This document shows, piece after piece, positions 29,442 through 37,105 of a DNA stretch of 64,000 nucleotides (its first letter is position 1; the number at the start of each line of letters is the position of its first letter). A program made the position numbers and the translations under genes. The notes below the pieces were generated by a model. The model did no database searches, was not told the origin of the DNA, and worked only from the letters and a program-made list of their open reading frames with translations. The stretch comes from Affinirhizobium straminoryzae (GTDB lineage Bacteria; Pseudomonadota; Alphaproteobacteria; Rhizobiales; Rhizobiaceae): positions 1 through 64,000 of the forward strand of contig NZ_VJMG01000008.1 of the NCBI RefSeq assembly GCF_007004135.1, written 5' to 3'.

Positions 29442-30139
29442 TGGATCTTGCCTCTCTTCGCCGGCTGAATGCCGCGCGTTCCGCCCGCCGCGCCGCCGTG
29501 CTGGTGACCGACATCGCAGGCGGCCGGAGCGAGGTGCTGGAGGAGGGCGATACCCTGCCGCCACATCTGGCGGATGCGGTGAGGGCAGCATTCCTCTCCG
29601 GCAAGTCCGGTCTCGTCGAGACGGAAAAAGGCAGCCTGTTTCTCAACGTGCACCTGCCCCCGCCGCGCATCGTGGCAATCGGGGCCGTCCACATTACCCA
29701 GGCGCTGGCGCGGCTGGCCGGCGTGGTCGGCTTCGATCTGACCATCATCGATCCGCGTACCGCCTTTGCAACGGCCGAGCGCTTCGAGGGTGTCGATCTG
29801 GTGGCCGACTGGCCGGAAGACGTGCTCTCGGAGCGGCCGCTCGATTCCTACACCGCGCTGGCCGCGGTGACACATGATCCGAAGATCGACGATTTCGCGC
29901 TCGCGGAAGCGCTGCGGCGCGGCTGCTTCTATGTCGGTGCGCTCGGCAGCAGAAAGACCCATGCGAAGCGGGTGGAACGTCTGGTCGCCATGGGTCTCAC
30001 GACCAACGAGATCGCGCGCATCCGCGCGCCGATCGGGCTCGATATCGGGGCGTCAAGCCCGCAGGAAATCGCGCTTGCCATCCTGGCTGAGATCGTTGAG
30101 GCCTTCCGTCGTCGCAGCCTGTCCGGGGCGGACGCATGA
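29441..30139 (+). CDS. XdhC Rossmann-domain protein
   Basis: 232 aa. Starts with a short strand-rich region (LVTDIAGGRSEVLEEGD), then the XdhC_C Rossmann domain: PRIVAIGAVHITQALARLAGVVGFDLTIIDPR, LAAVTHDPKIDD and CFYVGALGSRKTHAKRVERL, ending IGLDIGASSPQEIALAILAEI. It complements the N-terminal-domain protein encoded immediately upstream (1-nt overlap) and overlaps the downstream fusion gene by 4 nt. Likely acts in loading sulfurated Mo-cofactor into a molybdenum hydroxylase. Confidence 0.88.
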   Translation: MDLASLRRLNAARSARRAAVLVTDIAGGRSEVLEEGDTLPPHLADAVRAAFLSGKSGLVETEKGSLFLNVHLPPPRIVAIGAVHITQALARLAGVVGFDLTIIDPRTAFATAERFEGVDLVADWPEDVLSERPLDSYTALAAVTHDPKIDDFALAEALRRGCFYVGALGSRKTHAKRVERLVAMGLTTNEIARIRAPIGLDIGASSPQEIALAILAEIVEAFRRRSLSGADA

Positions 30140-31770
30140 TCTTTTCGACAGTGCCGCTGTACAGGGCAGAGGGCGCGATTTTGGCACATGGCGTCAGCGT
30201 CGAGGGAGGGCGTATCGCCAAGGGTACCATTCTCTCGGCGGGCGATGTGGAACGGCTGGCGGCTGCCGGCGTGACGGAAGTCGCCGTCGCCGTTCTCGAT
30301 CCTGACGATCTGACCGAGGATGCGGCGGCCGAGCGGCTGGCATCGGCGCTCGCGGGACCCGGCCTTCGGCTGTCGCCGGCATCGACGGGCCGCGTCAATA
30401 TTCACGCCACCGAAAACGGCCTTTTCCGTGCCGATCGCACGCTGATCGATCGCTTCAACCGCGTCGATCCGGCCATCACGCTTGCCTGTCTCAACGACCG
30501 CGCCGATGTGCCGGCCGGGGCCATGGTGGCGACCGTCAAGATCATTCCGCTCGCCGTACCGGGGGCCGCCGTGGAGCGGGCGCGCGCCGTGCTGGCCGAA
30601 GGTGAGGCGATTGCGCTGAAGGCCTATCGTTCCTTTGCCGTGACGCTGATCCAGACCGAATTGCCGGTGCTGAAATCCTCCGTGCTGGACAAGACGGCGG
30701 ATCTTCTGCGGCGCCGGCTCCGTCCATCCGGCAGCCGGCTGGTTGCGGAGCATCGGGTGCCCCACCGCGCCGATGCGGTGGCCGGCGCGATTGAAGCGGC
30801 ACTGCGCGCGCCTGAGAGCGGCCTGCCGCGCCTCGTCATCCTCTTCGGAGCGTCGGCCGTGGTCGATGCCGGCGATGTGCTGCCGGAGGCCATGCGGCTT
30901 TCCGGCGGATGGGTGGAGCAGGTGGGCCTGCCGGTCGATCCCGGCAATCTTCTGGTGCTCGGCTATCACGGTGCCGTGCCGATGATCGGCGCGCCGGGCT
31001 GTGCGCGCTCGCCGAAGGAAAACGGTTTTGACTGGGTGCTGCACCGCCTGCTGGCCGGTGAACGACCGGCGGCCGACGATCTTTCCGCACTGGGCGTGGG
31101 GGGCCTTCTCATGGAAATTCCGACACGTCCACAGCCGCGCGAGCGTCTCTCCCGACCGGACGCACCGCTCGTCATCGGCGGCCTGCTGCTGGCGGCGGGC
31201 CGCGCAAGCCGCATGGGCGAGGCCGGCCACAAGCTACTGGCGGAATTCGACGGCATGCCGCTGGTGCGCCGCGTGGCCTCTCGCGCCCTCTCGGTGCTCG
31301 ACGGTCCGCTGGTGGCGGTCACCGGCCATCGCAGCGGGGAGATCCGTACAGCGCTTGGCGGTCTCGATCTCGTGCTTGCCGACAATCCGGATCATGCAAG
31401 CGGAATGGCGAGCTCCATCCGCACCGGGCTTCGCCAGCCGGCACTTGCCGAAGTGGCGGGCGTGATGGTGCTGCTGGCGGACATGCCGGGCCTCACGGAA
31501 GAGGATCTCTCACGCCTTTGCGCGGCCTTTCGCGCGGCCGACGGCAATGCCATCGTGCGGGCGGTGAGTGGCGGCAAGCGCGGCAATCCGGTGATCCTGC
31601 CACGCGCCACCTTCGATGCGCTGATGCGGCTGGAAGGCGATGTCGGCGCCCGCCACGTCATCGAGACCTGCGGCCTGCCGATCGTCGATGTGGAACTGGG
31701 AGACGCCGCACAACTCGATGTGGACACGCCGGATGCGGTGACCGCCGCCGGCGGCCTGTTGCGGGGATAA
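30136..31770 (+). CDS. MoeA-like/MobA-like fusion for molybdenum cofactor nucleotidylation
   Basis: 544 aa two-part protein. Residues about 1-340 resemble the molybdopterin-binding MoeA/MogA fold (LAHGVSVEGGRIAKGTILSAGDV, LVILFGASAVVDAGDVLPEAM, GYHGAVPMIGAPGCARSPKENGFD). Residues about 350-540 form a MobA/MocA-type nucleotidyltransferase with GGLLLAAGRASRMG, KLLAEFDGMPLVRR and LLADMPGLTEEDL. The most likely role is making molybdopterin cytosine dinucleotide for xanthine-dehydrogenase-family enzymes, matching the upstream XdhC and CoxD/CoxE genes. Last of the coupled series. Confidence 0.85.
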   Translation: MIFSTVPLYRAEGAILAHGVSVEGGRIAKGTILSAGDVERLAAAGVTEVAVAVLDPDDLTEDAAAERLASALAGPGLRLSPASTGRVNIHATENGLFRADRTLIDRFNRVDPAITLACLNDRADVPAGAMVATVKIIPLAVPGAAVERARAVLAEGEAIALKAYRSFAVTLIQTELPVLKSSVLDKTADLLRRRLRPSGSRLVAEHRVPHRADAVAGAIEAALRAPESGLPRLVILFGASAVVDAGDVLPEAMRLSGGWVEQVGLPVDPGNLLVLGYHGAVPMIGAPGCARSPKENGFDWVLHRLLAGERPAADDLSALGVGGLLMEIPTRPQPRERLSRPDAPLVIGGLLLAAGRASRMGEAGHKLLAEFDGMPLVRRVASRALSVLDGPLVAVTGHRSGEIRTALGGLDLVLADNPDHASGMASSIRTGLRQPALAEVAGVMVLLADMPGLTEEDLSRLCAAFRAADGNAIVRAVSGGKRGNPVILPRATFDALMRLEGDVGARHVIETCGLPIVDVELGDAAQLDVDTPDAVTAAGGLLRG

Positions 31771-31775
31771 GAGGC

Positions 31776-32099
31776 ATGGACAACGAGGCGATCGAGGAAC
31801 TGTTCGAGCCGCTGGGGCGGGTTACCATCAAACGCATGTTCGGCGGCAAGGGCATCTATCATCACGGCGTGATCTTTGCCCTCGAACTCCATGACGAACT
31901 GATGCTGAAGGCCGATACCCAAACGGCGCCGATGTTTGCAGAAGCCGGCGCCCGGCAGTGGTCCTACGAAGGCAAGACCGGCAAGCCCGTGCTGATGCCC
32001 TACTGGAGCGTGCCCGACGAGGCGCTCGATGATCCGGACGTGATGGGGAAATGGGCGCGGCTGGCCTATGAGGCCGGCGTGCGCACGGCCACGAAATAA
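31776..32099 (+). CDS. TfoX N-terminal domain protein
   Basis: 107 aa from ATG 31776, 5 nt after the previous stop, with GAGG immediately upstream. The TfoX_N pattern is clear: LFEPLGRVTIKRMFGGKGIYHHGVIFALEL, DELMLKAD and KPVLMPYWSVPDEALDD. Function of stand-alone TfoX_N proteins is not established. It may only share the transcript with the molybdenum genes. Convergent with the NUDIX gene, 6 nt apart. Confidence 0.88.
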   Translation: MDNEAIEELFEPLGRVTIKRMFGGKGIYHHGVIFALELHDELMLKADTQTAPMFAEAGARQWSYEGKTGKPVLMPYWSVPDEALDDPDVMGKWARLAYEAGVRTATK

Positions 32100-32105
32100 G
32101 GCGCG

Positions 32106-32525
32106 TCAGACTTTGGCGAGATGCGCAACGGCGTCGCGGGTGAAGCGGGAGAGCGGTTCCGGCAGCGTATCCGGCGAGAACCAGCCGAGTTCCGAAAGTT
32201 TGTCGGGTTCGGTAAGGCGCGGCGTGCCTGTAAAGTCGCGGGTCCGGTAGATCACCGAAAGCCAGTGCTGGCCATCGGCTTCGATGATCTGTTCCGACAG
32301 ACACAGGAATTCAACGGAACCGATGGAAAGACCGGTTTCCTCTTCCGCCTCGCGGCATGCAGCCGCGGCGGAATGCTCCATAGGATCCACCTTGCCACCG
32401 ACAATGTTCCAGTAGCCCGCTTCCGGCGCTTTCACACGCCGGTATAGCAGGATGTGGCCGTCGGTACGCTCGATGACGAGGCCGCAACCGACGCCCGGAA
32501 AATCAATTCCTGGCCTGGCGGACAT
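32106..32525 (-). CDS. NUDIX hydrolase
   Basis: 139 aa hydrolase of nucleoside-diphosphate-linked compounds. The NUDIX box follows GX5EX7REXXEEXGX: GGKVDPMEH...CREAEEETGL, complete with the catalytic glutamates. The N-terminal part (GVGCGLVIERTDGHILLYRRV) resembles ADP-ribose or dGTP pyrophosphatases, but substrate cannot be set. It starts 9 nt after the DEAD-box helicase stop on the same strand, so it is probably cotranscribed. Confidence 0.88.
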   Translation of the reverse strand: MSARPGIDFPGVGCGLVIERTDGHILLYRRVKAPEAGYWNIVGGKVDPMEHSAAAACREAEEETGLSIGSVEFLCLSEQIIEADGQHWLSVIYRTRDFTGTPRLTEPDKLSELGWFSPDTLPEPLSRFTRDAVAHLAKV

Positions 32526-32534
32526 GGGCTGAAA

Positions 32535-34031
32535 TCAGCCCTTGGCGTTGGCAACGATCAGCATGAAGGCCGGAATATCGTCGCCAAAACCGACCGGCGT
32601 CGGGCCGTCATCGTCGTCACGGCGGCGGCGGCGCTCGCGGTGATCGTCATTGGCCGGATTGGGGCGACCATGGTTGCGGCCACCGTGCTGCTGCCTGCGA
32701 TGATCCGCCTTCTGGTGTTCTGCTGCCACGCTTTCCGTCCTCGTTTCGATGATCTTCTCTTCGACATCCGCAACCGGCTCGGCGGCACGGGTATCAGGCT
32801 TGCGGCCGCGCTTGTCACGGCCCCGGTCGCGATCGCGCTCGCGGCCCTTGCCACCCCGGCCACGACCGCTGTCGTGGCTTTCCATGGGTTCCGGCAGGGC
32901 GGAGAGATCGCCGTTCAGCCATTCGATCTTCTGGGTGATCAGCTTTTCGATGGCATCGAGGAATTTGGTATCGCTGCGTGTCACCAGTGTGAAGGCAGCG
33001 CCGGAACGTCCCGCCCGGCCGGTGCGGCCGATGCGGTGGACATAGTCTTCCGCATGGATCGGAACGTCGAAATTGAAGACGTGGCTGACATCGGGAATGT
33101 CGAGGCCGCGGGCCGCGACGTCCGAGGCGACCAGCAGCGTGATGTTGTTGCTCTTGAAGTTGGCGAGCATCGTCGTGCGCGAGCGCTGGTCCATGTCTCC
33201 GTGCAGCGCGCCGACGGAGAAGCCGTGACGGTCGAGAGAGCGGAACAGGTCGGCGACGTCCTTCTTGCGGTTGCAGAAGATGATCGCGTTCTTCAGATCG
33301 TCCTGTGCGCGGATGAGATCGCGGAGTGCTGCGCGCTTCTCGTAATCCTTGTTGTGGCAGGCGACCAGCCGCTGCGTCACGGTCTTGGCGGTGGAGGAGG
33401 GCGGCGCCACCTCGATGCGTTCCGGGTTCTGCAGGAAGGCATCGGCCAGTTTCTGGATTTCCGGCGGCATGGTGGCCGAGAAGAACAGGGTCTGGCGGGT
33501 GAACGGGATCATCTTGGCGATACGCTCGATGTCCGGAATGAAGCCCATGTCGAGCATGCGGTCGGCTTCATCGATGACGAGGATTTCGACGCCCGTCATC
33601 AGAAGCTTGCCGCGCTCGCAGTGATCGAGCAGGCGGCCGGGCGTGCAGATCAGAACGTCGGCGCCGCGTTCCAGCTTGCGGTCCTGCTCGTCGAAGGACA
33701 CGCCGCCGATCAGAAGCGCGACGTTGAGCTTGTGGTTCTTGCCGTACTTTTCGAAATTTTCCGCAACCTGGGCCGCCAGTTCGCGGGTGGGTTCCAGAAT
33801 GAGCGTGCGCGGCATGCGCGCCCGGGCCCGGCCCTTTTCGAGAAGCGTCAGCATCGGCAGCACGAAGGAAGCGGTCTTGCCGGTGCCCGTCTGGGCGATG
33901 CCGCAAATATCGCGGCGCTGGAGGGCGGGCGGAATCGCACCGGCCTGGATCGGCGTGGGCGTCGTGTAGCCCGCGTCGGTCACTGCGGAAAGGACTTTCT
34001 GGCTCAGGCCAAGATCAGCAAATGTCGTCAA
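32535..34031 (-). CDS. DEAD-box RNA helicase, RhlE-like
   Basis: 498 aa from TTG 34031 (MTTFADLGLSQKVL). The open frame continues to 34199, but a TTGACT-N17-TATGTC promoter (34107-34135) lies inside that extension, and the extension is not protein-like. Motifs in order: Q motif (TTPTPIQAGAIP), AQTGTGKT, PTRELAAQV, VIDEADRMLD, FFSATMP, and VHRIGRTGRAGR. The C-terminal ~115 aa are Arg/Asp/Glu-rich and disordered (GRGRGGKGRERDRDRGRDK), a likely RNA-binding tail. Role expected in RNA remodelling, rRNA maturation or decay. Confidence 0.93.
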   Translation of the reverse strand: MTTFADLGLSQKVLSAVTDAGYTTPTPIQAGAIPPALQRRDICGIAQTGTGKTASFVLPMLTLLEKGRARARMPRTLILEPTRELAAQVAENFEKYGKNHKLNVALLIGGVSFDEQDRKLERGADVLICTPGRLLDHCERGKLLMTGVEILVIDEADRMLDMGFIPDIERIAKMIPFTRQTLFFSATMPPEIQKLADAFLQNPERIEVAPPSSTAKTVTQRLVACHNKDYEKRAALRDLIRAQDDLKNAIIFCNRKKDVADLFRSLDRHGFSVGALHGDMDQRSRTTMLANFKSNNITLLVASDVAARGLDIPDVSHVFNFDVPIHAEDYVHRIGRTGRAGRSGAAFTLVTRSDTKFLDAIEKLITQKIEWLNGDLSALPEPMESHDSGRGRGGKGRERDRDRGRDKRGRKPDTRAAEPVADVEEKIIETRTESVAAEHQKADHRRQQHGGRNHGRPNPANDDHRERRRRRDDDDGPTPVGFGDDIPAFMLIVANAKG

Positions 34032-34106
34032 AGAGAAAACTATTTCCGTTCCGGTTCTTGAAGAACGCTGTGAGTCGGAACCGCTTACGCGTCCGACGAT
34101 GGCCGC

Positions 34107-34135
34107 GACATAAGGGCTGCGCTCTGCAAAGTCAA
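34107..34135 (-). promoter_or_regulatory. Promoter of the DEAD-box helicase gene
   Basis: On the minus strand: -35 TTGACT (34135-34130), 17-nt spacer, -10 TATGTC (34112-34107). Transcription would start near 34100, about 70 nt before the TTG start codon. This arrangement argues against the longer open frame being translated. Confidence 0.55.
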
Positions 34136-34206
34136 GAAAACTGCACGTTTGCGGTCGCGAATGGCGAATCCGTCGCAGTAAAACGGCTGTTTGGGTCAAT
34201 ACGACG

Positions 34207-35538
34207 TTACTGAAGGTAGGCTTTCAGCTTCAGACCGGCATTGAGGAAGGTGGCCGGATCGATCGGCTGACCGTCCTGGTGCACCTCGTAATGCACATGC
34301 GGGGCGGTGGAGCGGCCGGTCGAGCCGGCAAGGCCGATCACGTCGCCGGCAGCCACGGTGTCGCCCTCGCGCACGAGAATGCGGGAGAGGTGACCATAGC
34401 GCGTGACGAGGCCCTGACCGTGGTCGATATCCACCATGTTGCCATAGCCGCCGCTTTCGCCGGCGGCCACGATGCGTCCCGCACCGGTGCTGCGCACACG
34501 CTGGCCGGTCTCGGCCTGGAAATCCACGCCCGCATGCAGGGCAAGGCGGCCGAGGAAGGGATCGATGCGGTTGCCGAAACCGCTGGTGATCTCGCGACCG
34601 GGGGCCGGATTGCCGTAGGGCAGGGTGGTTGCCGCGCGACGCACCGCTTCAAGCCGTGTCAGCGCGACGTCGAGCGCGTTCGCAGCAGCGTCGAAGCTGT
34701 CATCCATCATCCCGTCCTTCAGGGGAGGTACGAACGGGCCGCCAACGCCCTTGTCCCTCTGGCTGCGGCCGTCCGCAGCAAGGCCGACTGAAACGCCGGT
34801 CCGCCGCATGATGGTGGCGATGGCATCCGCCGTGCGGTCGGCCTGTCGGGTCAGGCTGAAGACGCGCGCCTGCTGCTGCTGGTCGAGTGCATCAAGCGAA
34901 AGAGACACGCGCGACAGCGTGGCGCTTGCTGCATCCTTTGACGGTTGCGCGGAGGATCCGGTAGCAGATGGGGCGTGATCGCCAAGGCGCAGGTCCGGTT
35001 TGAGAAGTCTGTCGATCGCCCGGATCCCCTCGCTTGCGGCACGTCCGGTCCGATCCGCCGCACCGGCAGGGGCAAAGGCAGACGCGCTCAAGGGCTGCGC
35101 CCCCTCGTCGGCCGTCTCCGGGACCGAGAGGCCCGAGGCTTCGGCGCGTTGCACCAGGCCTTCCAGCTTGTCGTGACGCAAGACAAGCGCAGTCTGCTGC
35201 CGGAGCAACTGGTCCATGCGGGCCTGCACGGTGCGCTGCTCGATCATCTGCCGCGAGGTGATCCGTTCGATTTCGGCGCGAAGCGTCGTGATGCGATCCT
35301 CATAGTCCTGCTGCAGACGCGCCTGGCGCTCGGAGGCGGCCCCCAGCAGATCGTCACGCCACGCAAGGTAGGCGGCGGAGCCGATAGAGCCGACGGTCAG
35401 GAGTGTGAAGAGGCCGGCCGCCGCGATCGTCATCACGGGGCGGATGGTCATATGGCGGATACGCTCGCGGGATGCCAGAATCAGCACTGGCCTGGACGGG
35501 CCTGCGTCGAAGATGTGATTTTTTTTCGGCTTTGCCAC
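34207..35538 (-). CDS. Membrane-anchored M23 (LytM) peptidoglycan endopeptidase
   Basis: 443 aa from GTG 35538, with GGGAG 6 nt upstream; ATG 35544 directly abuts that site. Short cytoplasmic tail, one membrane helix (VMTIAAAGLFTLLTVGSIGSAAYL, about 36-59), a periplasmic coiled coil (ERQARLQQDYEDRITTLRAEIERITSR...), a Ser/Ala/Pro linker and a C-terminal LytM domain with zinc-site LHAGVDF, RYGHLS and HVHYEV, so it looks catalytically intact. The architecture resembles rhizobial cell-pole and divisome M23 proteins. A perfect CtrA box lies about 63 nt upstream, so cell-cycle control is likely. Confidence 0.88.
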   Translation of the reverse strand: MAKPKKNHIFDAGPSRPVLILASRERIRHMTIRPVMTIAAAGLFTLLTVGSIGSAAYLAWRDDLLGAASERQARLQQDYEDRITTLRAEIERITSRQMIEQRTVQARMDQLLRQQTALVLRHDKLEGLVQRAEASGLSVPETADEGAQPLSASAFAPAGAADRTGRAASEGIRAIDRLLKPDLRLGDHAPSATGSSAQPSKDAASATLSRVSLSLDALDQQQQARVFSLTRQADRTADAIATIMRRTGVSVGLAADGRSQRDKGVGGPFVPPLKDGMMDDSFDAAANALDVALTRLEAVRRAATTLPYGNPAPGREITSGFGNRIDPFLGRLALHAGVDFQAETGQRVRSTGAGRIVAAGESGGYGNMVDIDHGQGLVTRYGHLSRILVREGDTVAAGDVIGLAGSTGRSTAPHVHYEVHQDGQPIDPATFLNAGLKLKAYLQ

Positions 35539-35600
35539 GCTCATCTCCCGGAAAGGCCTGCTGACGCCTCATCCGCCCCGGGGAGTAGAAACCGTTAAGG

Positions 35601-35615
35601 TTAATGTCGCGTTAA
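35601..35615. promoter_or_regulatory. CtrA box upstream of the M23 endopeptidase gene
   Basis: TTAA-TGTCGCG-TTAA, a perfect TTAA-N7-TTAA site, in the gap between the DUF455 stop and the M23 start. A further overlapping TTAA (35595-35598) lies upstream. CtrA commonly binds this motif near promoters in Alphaproteobacteria. Confidence 0.6.
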
Positions 35616-35652
35616 ATCAGATGGTGCTGATGGACCTGCCATCCCGGTGCGC

Positions 35653-36510
35653 TCAGGCATTGCTGGTCGACGTCAGCGAGCGGTAGAAGGATGGCGTCAG
35701 CCCCGCTTCGGCGCGGGCGAGATCGTTGAACGGCGGCTTCAGTGCGCCGCGAAAATTGGCCCGGACCAGATCCTTGAAGGTGGCGGCGGGATCCTTGCGC
35801 TCGCGGGCGCAGAGGAAGCGGAACCATTTCGCGCCGATCGCCACATGCCCTTTCTCGTCGTTGTAGATCACGTCCAGCACGGCCGCTGTCTCGTGATCGC
35901 CTGTTTCGCGCATCTTGGCCTGCAGCGAGGGCGTCACGTCGAGGCCGCGCGCCTCCAGAATGAGCGGTACGACGGCAAGCCGGGCCGTCAGATCATTGCG
36001 GGTGGCATGCGCTGCCTGCCACAGGCCGTCATGGGCGGGCATGTCGCCATAATCGGCGCCAAGATCGTTAAGACGGGTCCTGACCATTCGAAAATGCTTG
36101 GCCTCCTCGAAGGCCACCTGCATCCAGCCGTCGAAGAAGGAATGGGGCACCGGTTCGGTGGCGTAACGGGCAACGATGTCGAGCGCGAGATCGACCGCAT
36201 TGAGTTCGATATGGGCGATCGCATGCAGGATGGCGATGCGGCCCTTGACGGTATGCAGGGAACGCTTCTCCACCAATTTCGGCGGCACGAGTTCCGGTTT
36301 GTCGGGCCGCCCTGGCCGATCCGGCAGTGGCGGATCGAGAGGCGAGCGCAGAGACAGGCGCCGCGCGAACCACCGCATGGCGGTCTCCTGGGCGAGCGCC
36401 GTCTTCAGTGTCAGATCCGGAGAAGAAATGGCATCGATCGCGCCGCCGCGCAGCGACGCGATGTGAGGAAGCGCCACGGGCGCAGTCGCGGTGGAAGGGG
36501 CCTCGGTCAT
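35653..36510 (-). CDS. DUF455 ferritin-like protein
   Basis: 285 aa from ATG 36510, with AGGA 7 nt upstream (GTG 36528 is in frame but lacks a ribosome site). DUF455 proteins have a ferritin-like four-helix bundle with Glu/His metal ligands; here candidates are LHAIAHIELNAVDLALD, FEEAKHFRMV and DEKGHVAIGAKWFRFL. This looks like a di-iron or mixed-metal site; a role in tRNA or oxygen chemistry has been suggested for relatives but is not settled. It begins next to the bcp stop, so the two may be cotranscribed. Confidence 0.8.
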   Translation of the reverse strand: MTEAPSTATAPVALPHIASLRGGAIDAISSPDLTLKTALAQETAMRWFARRLSLRSPLDPPLPDRPGRPDKPELVPPKLVEKRSLHTVKGRIAILHAIAHIELNAVDLALDIVARYATEPVPHSFFDGWMQVAFEEAKHFRMVRTRLNDLGADYGDMPAHDGLWQAAHATRNDLTARLAVVPLILEARGLDVTPSLQAKMRETGDHETAAVLDVIYNDEKGHVAIGAKWFRFLCARERKDPAATFKDLVRANFRGALKPPFNDLARAEAGLTPSFYRSLTSTSNA

Positions 36511-36524
36511 GGCCCCGTCCTTTG

Positions 36525-36992
36525 TCACAGGGCCTGTGCTGCCGCAAGCACTTCCTCGGCATGACCTTCGACCTTCACCTTGGGCCAGACGCGCGCGATG
36601 CTGCCATCGGCGGCGATCAGGAAGGTGGAGCGTTCGATGCCCATGTACTTCTTGCCGTACATGCTCTTTTCCTTCCAGACGCCATAAGCGTTGGCAGCCA
36701 CCTGTTCCTCGTCGGCGGCAAGCGCGACCGTCAGGTTGTGCTTCTTGATGAACTTGTCATGCTTGGCCGCAGAATCGGGCGAAATGCCGATGACGGTGGT
36801 ACCGGCCTTTTCGAATTCACCGGAAAGTGCGGTGAACTGCAAAGCCTCGGTGGTGCAGCCGCTGGTGTCGTCCTTCGGGTAGAAATAGACCACCACCGGC
36901 TTGCCGCGGAGGTCGGAGAGCGTGATGGTGCCGCCACCGTCGCGCGGGAGGGTAAAATCCGGGGCGGGCATGCCGCTTACGAGCTCGGACAT
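36525..36992 (-). CDS. bcp: Peroxiredoxin Bcp, single-cysteine form
   Basis: 155 aa thiol peroxidase of the Bcp/PrxQ family that reduces hydroperoxides. ATG 36992 (MSELVSGMPAPDFTLP) is the conserved start; the frame upstream to 37037 is not. The peroxidatic cysteine is Cys46 in DDTSGCTTEA, with downstream catalytic Arg in MGIERSTFLI. The usual resolving cysteine five residues later is Leu51, and no other Cys exists in the chain, so this is a one-Cys Bcp that needs an external thiol. TSGC replaces the usual TPGC. Confidence 0.92.
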   Translation of the reverse strand: MSELVSGMPAPDFTLPRDGGGTITLSDLRGKPVVVYFYPKDDTSGCTTEALQFTALSGEFEKAGTTVIGISPDSAAKHDKFIKKHNLTVALAADEEQVAANAYGVWKEKSMYGKKYMGIERSTFLIAADGSIARVWPKVKVEGHAEEVLAAAQAL

Positions 36993-37105
36993 GGTTTTCC
37001 TTTCTTTCGCCTGCATGTTGGGAAATTGTCGCCGCAATGCGTATATACTGGCGCGGAATTGGTCCAGATCACCCGAATCGGGTGTGATGCCGAGAATGGG
37101 AGAGC

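Noticed and set aside
34032-34199. N-terminal extension of the DEAD-box helicase
   Set aside because: The extension contains a TTGACT-N17-TATGTC promoter and does not look like protein; translation is more likely from TTG 34031.
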